From assembly GCA_046160725.1 (NCBI GenBank), contig JBJXHB010000061.1:1-10846 (forward strand): a DNA stretch of 10,846 nucleotides, given 5' to 3'. Each line of letters starts with the position of its first letter. The stretch's first letter is position 1. Shown here piece by piece: positions 5,553-10,846 of this stretch. Position numbers and translations under genes: made by a program. Origin of the DNA: JBJXHB01 sp046160725 (GTDB lineage Bacteria; Pseudomonadota; Gammaproteobacteria; Burkholderiales; Burkholderiaceae_C). The notes beneath the pieces were generated by a model that was not told where the DNA came from, did no database searches, and was given only the letters and a program-made list of their open reading frames with translations.

Positions 5553-8264
5553 TTGCCCTTGACCCCCTCGCCCGATCCAGACCAGACGCCGCCCGATGCC
5601 GCGCCAGCGGCGCCGGACTGGCCCGCCCTGCGGCCGTGGTTCGACCGCCTGGCCGCGTTGGATGCCCCGGCCCGGGCCGCGGCGCTGGCCGGGGCCACGC
5701 TCGACGCGGCCAGCCAGGCCGAGCTGCAGTCGCTGCTGGCCCACCACGACCGCGGTGGGGACGTCACGGGCTTCCTGCAGGCGCCGGCGCTGGTGACCGA
5801 GCTGGCCCACAGCGCGCTGGCCGGCCAGCCGCTGGGGCCCTGGCAGCTGCTGCGGCCGCTGGGTGCCGGTGGCATGGGCGAGGTCTGGCTGGCGCGCCGG
5901 GCCGACGGCGCCTTCGACGCCGAGGTCGCCGTCAAGCTGCTGCGCCGCGGCCAGGACACGGCGCAGGTGCTGGCCCGCTTTGCGCAGGAGCAGCAGGCCC
6001 TGGCGCGGCTGGACCATCCCCATATCGCGCGCCTGCTGGACGCCGGCCACAGTGATGACGGCCGGCCCTACTTCGTGATGGAGCGCGTGGCCGGCGAGCC
6101 GATCGACCGCGCCTGCCGGGCGCTGCCGCTGCCGCAGCGCCTGGGCCTGTTCCTGCAGCTGACCGATGCGGTGGCCCATGCCCACCGGCAGCTGCTGGTG
6201 CACCGCGACCTCAAGCCCGGCAACGTGATGGTCACGCCCGACGGACAGGTCAAGCTGCTGGACTTCGGCATTGCGAAGGCGCTGGACCCGCTGGAAGGTG
6301 CCGATGCCGAGCTGACCCAGGCCGGCCAGCGCCCCTTCACGCCGATCTTTGCCAGCCCGGAGCAGGTGCGCGGCGAGCCGGTGGGCACTGCCACCGATGT
6401 CTATTCGCTGGGCGTGTTGCTGTATGTCCTGCTGACCGGTGTGCGGCCGTATGGCCGGGGTGCCACGACGGCCCAGGCCGCGGCCCAGGCCGTGCTGGGC
6501 GAGGAGCCGACCCGGCCCAGCGGCCTGCCCGACCAGGCGGTCGACGACCCGCTATGGCCGCAGCGTCGGCGCCGGCTGCGGGGCGACCTGGACCAGATCC
6601 TGTTGATGGCGCTGCGCAAGGACCCGGCCCGGCGCTATGCCAGCGTGGACGCGCTGGCCGCCGACATCCGCGCCCACCTGGCCGGCTATCCGGTGGCGGC
6701 GCGCGCGCCACGGCTGGGCTACCTCGTCGGCCGCTTCGTCAGCCGGCACCGAGCGGCGGTCGGCGTGGCCGCGGTGTCGGTGGTGGCCCTGCTGGCGACG
6801 CTGGCCGCGCTCGCGCTGCAGGTGCAGGCGACGGACGTGGCGCGACGCGACGCGGAGCGCCGCTTCATGGAGGTGCGCCAGCTCGCGGGCAAGCTGGTGT
6901 TCGACCACCATGACCGCATCGCCACCCTGGCCGGCGCCACCGCCGTGCGCGAGGCGCTGCTGGCCGACGCCGTGCAGTACCTGGACCGGCTGTCGCGCGA
7001 GCTGCCGCCGGCCGGCGTGGCGGTGCCGGCCGCGGCCGACGCTGCCCAGGCCGCGCTGGCGCGCGAGCTGGCCGAGACCTATCACCGCGTGGCGGCGCTG
7101 CAGGGCGAGACGTTCTCGCCCAGCCAGGAGCGGCTGGCCGCGGCCGAGGCCCATGTCGACAAGGCCATTGCGCTGCTGCCGCGCTATGTGCAGCGCAGCG
7201 ACACGCCGGTGGCCGCGCTGAATGTCGCGGCCGACATCCACCAGCAGCGCGCCGGCCTGCTGGCGCGCCGCGGCCAGCTGCAGGCCAGCCTGGCCGCGCT
7301 GGAGCCGGCCCAGGCGCTGGCCGAGGCGGCCCGGACCCGCGCGCCGGACGACCCGCAGGTGCTCGCCCGGCTGGCCACGCTGCATGGGCGTCAGGCCTTT
7401 GCGCTCGGGTCGGCGGCCAGCCAGGCCAACCTGGGCCGCCTGGCCGATGCCGGCGCGCAGTGGCAGCGCGCCTTGCCGATGTTCGATGCCCTGGTGGCGC
7501 GCCAGCCCGACCATGCCGAGTGGCAGCACCAGCTCGGCTGGGCGTTGTCCGGCATCACCAGCTGGGCCGTGCTGAGCGGCGATGCGGCAGGGGCCATGCG
7601 GCATGGCCAGCGGCTGCTGGCGGTGCGCGACGGCGCGGCCGCCGCGGCCCCCGGTAACCAGGCCATGGCGCACCAGGCCAGCGTGGCCCGTGTCAACCTG
7701 GGCGTGGCCCTGTCGGCGGCCGGCCGGCACGACGAGGCCCTGGCCCTGCTGGACCAGGCCGACGCCCGCATGGCTGCAGCGGCGGCAGCCGACGCAGCCA
7801 ACCGCTCGCTGGCGCGGGACCGGCTGCTGCTGGACCTGGCCCGGGCCCGCATGCTGCACGCCGCCGGCCGCCCTGCCGAGGCCGCCGAGCGCCTGGGCCC
7901 GGTGCTGGCCGGTTTGCCGTCGGGCGCCGGCCTGGGCGACGACTTCTTCATGCGCCGCTGGCGTGCCGAGGCCCTGGTCTGGCAGGCGCGCTGCCGGCCC
8001 GCCGCGCAGGCCGCTGCTGCCCTGACCGATGCCGACGAGGCACTGGACCTGATGGCGACCGCCCGGCCCGACGCCGACAACGCGGCGCGGCGCTGGATGC
8101 AGGCGCAGGCCCACGGCGAGCGTGCGCAGGCGCTGGCCCGGCTTGGCCGCAAGGACGAGGCGCACGCCGCCGCCCGGACGGCACTGGCGGCCTGGGGGTC
8201 CGCCGCACCGGGTGGCCTGCTGCGGTGGCAGCAGCGCGATCGCGAGCTCGCGGACGGAGGCTGA
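5553..8264 (+). CDS. Transmembrane serine/threonine protein kinase with periplasmic TPR-like sensor (kinase 1)
   Basis: About 903 residues. Residues ~20-80 form a helical preamble (DWPALRPWFDRL, AELQSLLAHH) shared with kinase 2. The Hanks-type kinase domain follows (~98-380): glycine loop GAGGMGEV (104-111), VAVK with K128, helix-C glutamate E146 (RFAQEQQAL), catalytic loop HRDLKPGN (D219, N224), DFG (D237), and S-P-E at 268-270 with activation-loop T263 just before. All catalytic residues are present. A single membrane helix (~402-424, AVGVAAVSVVALLATLAAL) puts the ~480-residue C-terminus outside; it begins with a conserved helix (RRFMEVRQLAGKLVFDHHD) and continues as Ala/Leu-rich TPR-like pairs (NLGVALSAAGRHDEALALL). 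No in-frame ATG precedes the glycine loop, so a TTG start is required: 5553 (GGA at 5543-5545, 7 bases upstream) is chosen, with 5559 (MTPSPD) nearly as good and 5487 possible. It is the first gene of the kinase pair and faces the sigma gene. Confidence 0.94.
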   Translation: MPLTPSPDPDQTPPDAAPAAPDWPALRPWFDRLAALDAPARAAALAGATLDAASQAELQSLLAHHDRGGDVTGFLQAPALVTELAHSALAGQPLGPWQLLRPLGAGGMGEVWLARRADGAFDAEVAVKLLRRGQDTAQVLARFAQEQQALARLDHPHIARLLDAGHSDDGRPYFVMERVAGEPIDRACRALPLPQRLGLFLQLTDAVAHAHRQLLVHRDLKPGNVMVTPDGQVKLLDFGIAKALDPLEGADAELTQAGQRPFTPIFASPEQVRGEPVGTATDVYSLGVLLYVLLTGVRPYGRGATTAQAAAQAVLGEEPTRPSGLPDQAVDDPLWPQRRRRLRGDLDQILLMALRKDPARRYASVDALAADIRAHLAGYPVAARAPRLGYLVGRFVSRHRAAVGVAAVSVVALLATLAALALQVQATDVARRDAERRFMEVRQLAGKLVFDHHDRIATLAGATAVREALLADAVQYLDRLSRELPPAGVAVPAAADAAQAALARELAETYHRVAALQGETFSPSQERLAAAEAHVDKAIALLPRYVQRSDTPVAALNVAADIHQQRAGLLARRGQLQASLAALEPAQALAEAARTRAPDDPQVLARLATLHGRQAFALGSAASQANLGRLADAGAQWQRALPMFDALVARQPDHAEWQHQLGWALSGITSWAVLSGDAAGAMRHGQRLLAVRDGAAAAAPGNQAMAHQASVARVNLGVALSAAGRHDEALALLDQADARMAAAAAADAANRSLARDRLLLDLARARMLHAAGRPAEAAERLGPVLAGLPSGAGLGDDFFMRRWRAEALVWQARCRPAAQAAAALTDADEALDLMATARPDADNAARRWMQAQAHGERAQALARLGRKDEAHAAARTALAAWGSAAPGGLLRWQQRDRELADGG
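6141..6290 (+). repeat. Catalytic-core segment duplicated in kinase 2 (copy 1)
   Basis: A 150-base block covering the catalytic loop to just past DFG aligns without gaps to 8836-8985; my hand count gives 137 of 150 bases identical. The last 45 bases (6246-6290) differ at one position. It reflects tandem duplication of the kinase gene and possibly later gene conversion. Confidence 0.75.
8256..8260 (+). promoter_or_regulatory. Strong ribosome binding site for kinase 2, inside the end of kinase 1
   Basis: GGAGG sits 8 bases before the ATG at 8269 and overlaps the last codons of kinase 1. The stop (8262-8264) and the next start are 4 bases apart, the layout of translational coupling. Confidence 0.85.
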
Positions 8265-8268
8265 GCCC

Positions 8269-10846
8269 ATGACCGCCCCCGTGCCCGGCCCGCCGCCCGA
8301 CTGGGCGGCGGTGCGCGCCCTGTTCGAGCGCCTGCTGGAGCTGCCCTCGGCCGCACAGCCCGCGGCACTGGCTGCCGCCGATGTGGACGAGGCGGTGCGT
8401 GCCGAGGTGCAGTCGTTGCTGGACCACGAGGTGCAGCAGGACGACGACTTCCTGTCCGCCCCGGCGGCGCTTCTGGATGGCCTGCCGGCGCTGGCGCCGG
8501 CCGAGGCCGACCGGACCGGCCAGCGACTGGGTGCCTGGCGCATCGTCGGCCGGGCCGGCAGCGGCGGCATGGGCGATGTCTGGCGTGCCCAGCGGGCCGA
8601 CGGTGCCTACAGCGGCCAGGCGGCCATCAAGGTGCTCAAGCGCGGCATGGACTCCGCGGCGGTGCTGGCCCGCTTCGCGCAGGAGCAGCAGGCGCTGGCG
8701 CGGTTGAACCATCCGCACATCGCCGCGCTGTTCGATGCCGGCCGCACGCCGGACGGGCTGCCGTACTTCGTCATGGAGTGGGTGCCGGGCCGGCCGATCG
8801 ATACCGCCTGCGCCGGGCTCGACCTGGCGGCGCGGCTGGGCCTGTTCCTGCAGCTGGCCGACGCCGTGGCGCATGCCCACCGCAACCTGCTGCTGCACCG
8901 CGACCTGAAGCCCGGCAACGTGCTGGTCACGCCGGACGGCCAGGTCAAGCTGCTGGACTTCGGCATTGCCAAGGCGCTGGACCCGGCCGACGACGATGCC
9001 GGCGGCACGCAGGCCGGCGAGCGCCGCTACACGCCGCACTACGCCAGCCCGGAGCAGGTGCGCGGCGAGGGCCTGTCCACGTCCACCGACATCTATTCCC
9101 TGGGCGTGCTGCTGTACGTGATGCTGACCGGCGTGCGCCCCTATGGCCGCAGCGCCACATCGGCCCGGGAGGCGGCGCGCAGCGTGCTGGAGGAGCCCCC
9201 CAGCCGGCCCAGCACCCTGCCGGCCGACCAGGTGCCGGACCCGCAGTGGCTGCAGCACCGGCGGCGCCTGGCCGGCGACCTGGACAACATCCTGCTGAAG
9301 GCGCTGGACAAGCGGCGCGAGCACCGCTACCCCGGCGTCGACGCGCTGGCCGGTGACATCCGGGCCCACCTGGCGGGCTTTCCGGTCAGTGCCCGGCCGC
9401 CGTCGGCGGGCTATGTGCTGGCGCGCTGGATGGGCCGCCACCGCGCACTGACCGCGGCCCTGGCGGTGTCGGTGCTGGCGGTCACCGGCGGTGGCGCGGC
9501 CGCGCTGTGGCAGGCCCGGCGGGCCGAGGCCGAGGCGCAGCGGGCGGAGCGGCGCTTCGACGATGTGCGGCAGTTTGCGCGCACCATGCTGTTCGAGGTC
9601 GACTTGGCGCTGCGCGACGGCCCGACCGCCGGGCGCGAGCGTCTGGTCAGCACGGCGCAGCAGTACCTGGACCGCCTGGCGGCGGAGAAGCAGGCCGATG
9701 CCGGCCTGCTGCGCGACCTGGCCGAAGGATACGAGCGGGTCGGCGACATCCTCGGCGGCGCCATGAACGCCAACCTGGGCCGGCCCGGCGACGCCACGGC
9801 GGCCCTGGCCAAGGCGATGGCCATCCGCCAACGGCTGATGGCGCTGGCGCCCGGGGACGAGCGCAACCAGCGCGGGCTGTTCACGGCCCACGAGAAGCTG
9901 GGCGACAACAGCCGCGCCCAGGGCGACCTGAAGGCGGCCGCCGGCCACTATGAGCAGGCGGTGGTGATGGCCCGTCGGCTGTCGGCAGCGCACCCCGACG
10001 ACATCAAGCTGAACCTGAAGCGGATGGAGAGTGAGCGCTATCTAGCTTCGATCCACTACTGGCCGCTGAACAGCAGCCTGGGCGACCATGGCCGGGCACG
10101 GCCGATGGTGGCGGCGCTGGCGCAGGAAATGCGCGCGCTGCTGGCGGCGCAGCCCGGCAACGCCGATGTGCTGGAGGCCGCGGGCGGCTTGCTCAACCAG
10201 TGGAGCGACTTCCTGCGTGTCGAGGGCGACTTCGCCGGCACGCTGGCGGTGCAGCGCGACAGCCATGCGGCGGCGGTCGCGCTGCTGGCGCAGGACCCGG
10301 CGCGGCCGCGCTGGCAGCGCTGGCTGTACCTGGCCGAGGGCCGGCTGGCCGACGCCCTGATCGAGACCGGGGACACCGAGGCTGGACTGGCGCTGTGGCG
10401 CCGCAGTGTCGAGCGGCGCGAGGCGGCGGCCCGCGACGACCCGGCCAGTGAGCGCGCCCAGCGCAACGTGGCCAACGGCTACGGGCCGCTGGCCGAGCAG
10501 CTGGCGGCCCTGGGCCGCGACGCCGAGGCCTTGCAGTGGTACGAGCGCGAGAACGCACTGCTGCGCCGGCTGCGCGAGAAGCATCCGCAGGTCGGCGCCC
10601 TGGCCGCGCGCCTGGACGAGAGCGACCGCGACCTGGCGCTGCAGGAGGCCGTGGCCGGGCGGGCCCTGGCGGCGCTGGAGCGCAGCCGGGCGCTGGCGCA
10701 GCGCCGGCTGGCCGCCAGGCCGGCGGCGGCAACCGCTGTCGCGGTGTCCCGGGCCGATGCCGCGCTGGACGCGAAATTCGCGCTGGCGCATGCGCGGGTG
10801 CTGCTGGCGGCGCCCGCGGCGGCCCTGCGGCCGGGCGAGCGCGAGG
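8269..10846 (+). CDS. Transmembrane serine/threonine protein kinase with TPR-like sensor (kinase 2, 3' end outside window)
   Basis: I translated the frame from ATG 8269 and it stays open to the right edge (859 codons), so the C-terminus is missing. It starts MTAPVPGPPPDWAAVRALF, with the same helical preamble as kinase 1 (AEVQSLLDHE near residue 50). Kinase domain: glycine loop GSGGMGDV (97-104), AAIK with K121, helix-C E139, HRDLKPGN with D212 and N217, DFG at D230, ASPE at 259-262 with T255 in the activation loop, and the family block RRRLAGDLDNILLKAL. All catalytic residues are intact. One membrane helix (~393-415) is followed by a charged coiled coil (ARRAEAEAQRAERRFDDVRQ) and then helical repeats (ATAALAKAMAIRQRLMAL; AAAGHYEQAVVMARRL) predicted to lie in the periplasm as ligand- or partner-binding TPR-like modules. 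It is coupled to kinase 1 through the GGAGG at 8256-8260. Substrates are likely the divergent sigma factor and/or each other (inference). Confidence 0.94.
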   Translation, partial: MTAPVPGPPPDWAAVRALFERLLELPSAAQPAALAAADVDEAVRAEVQSLLDHEVQQDDDFLSAPAALLDGLPALAPAEADRTGQRLGAWRIVGRAGSGGMGDVWRAQRADGAYSGQAAIKVLKRGMDSAAVLARFAQEQQALARLNHPHIAALFDAGRTPDGLPYFVMEWVPGRPIDTACAGLDLAARLGLFLQLADAVAHAHRNLLLHRDLKPGNVLVTPDGQVKLLDFGIAKALDPADDDAGGTQAGERRYTPHYASPEQVRGEGLSTSTDIYSLGVLLYVMLTGVRPYGRSATSAREAARSVLEEPPSRPSTLPADQVPDPQWLQHRRRLAGDLDNILLKALDKRREHRYPGVDALAGDIRAHLAGFPVSARPPSAGYVLARWMGRHRALTAALAVSVLAVTGGGAAALWQARRAEAEAQRAERRFDDVRQFARTMLFEVDLALRDGPTAGRERLVSTAQQYLDRLAAEKQADAGLLRDLAEGYERVGDILGGAMNANLGRPGDATAALAKAMAIRQRLMALAPGDERNQRGLFTAHEKLGDNSRAQGDLKAAAGHYEQAVVMARRLSAAHPDDIKLNLKRMESERYLASIHYWPLNSSLGDHGRARPMVAALAQEMRALLAAQPGNADVLEAAGGLLNQWSDFLRVEGDFAGTLAVQRDSHAAAVALLAQDPARPRWQRWLYLAEGRLADALIETGDTEAGLALWRRSVERREAAARDDPASERAQRNVANGYGPLAEQLAALGRDAEALQWYERENALLRRLREKHPQVGALAARLDESDRDLALQEAVAGRALAALERSRALAQRRLAARPAAATAVAVSRADAALDAKFALAHARVLLAAPAAALRPGERE
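8836..8985 (+). repeat. Catalytic-core segment duplicated from kinase 1 (copy 2)
   Basis: Ungapped counterpart of 6141-6290. Protein-level similarity extends over the whole kinase domain and preamble and into the first helix after the membrane segment, then fades in the TPR-like part. Confidence 0.75.

Noticed and set aside
4528..5562. 344-codon plus-strand frame opposite the sigma factor, running into the kinase region
   Set aside because: The sigma factor on the other strand is unmistakable. This frame has no recognisable motif and no ribosome site that I can see.
7948..9993. 681-codon open frame on the minus strand across both kinases (and a 672-codon one at 6552-8570)
   Set aside because: Both lie antisense to well-supported kinase genes. 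Their translations are low-complexity Ala/Arg/Gly-rich with no recognisable domain. Long antisense frames are expected when third codon positions are nearly all G/C.

Overview
The window is very GC-rich chromosomal DNA whose gene families point to a betaproteobacterium of the Burkholderiales (Rubrivivax/Ideonella/Sphaerotilaceae-like). The evidence is a PEP-CTERM surface protein, an Escherichia coli-type thymidine kinase, an FNR-like box, and an ECF sigma factor of the ECF43/TIGR02999 type beside serine/threonine kinases. The taxonomic call is inference. No RNA genes, insertion sequences, phage genes or CRISPR arrays are visible.

Layout, left to right. (1) The 3' part of an unrecognised protein gene (1-681, +). 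(2) A convergent minus-strand pair: a PEP-CTERM protein (1004-1822) followed by a small lipoprotein (705-962). They are separated from gene 1 by a 16-base perfect palindrome. (3) Thymidine kinase tdk (1913-2509, +), divergent from the PEP-CTERM gene. (4) A hemerythrin-domain protein (2626-3189, +) preceded by an FNR/DNR-like box ideally spaced for a class II promoter. (5) A convergent minus-strand pair: an ECF sigma factor (4621-5205) and, 98 bases downstream of it, a type I (Cys-type) sulfatase (3215-4522). (6) A divergent region of about 350 bases, then two tandem, translationally coupled transmembrane serine/threonine kinases with periplasmic TPR-like C-termini (5553-8264, and 8269 to beyond the right edge).

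The most interesting part is 3215-10846. It looks like a phospho-switch signalling island: two membrane receptor kinases facing an ECF sigma factor whose region 2.2 lacks the usual acidic DAED motif and has a threonine (T61) in its place. By analogy with the described EcfP/PknT (Vibrio parahaemolyticus) and EcfK/PknS (Xanthomonas citri) pairs, kinase phosphorylation of the sigma factor may license RNA polymerase binding. Two kinases rather than one, and a sulfatase downstream of the sigma gene, are the unusual elements. The rest reads as ordinary housekeeping and accessory genes.
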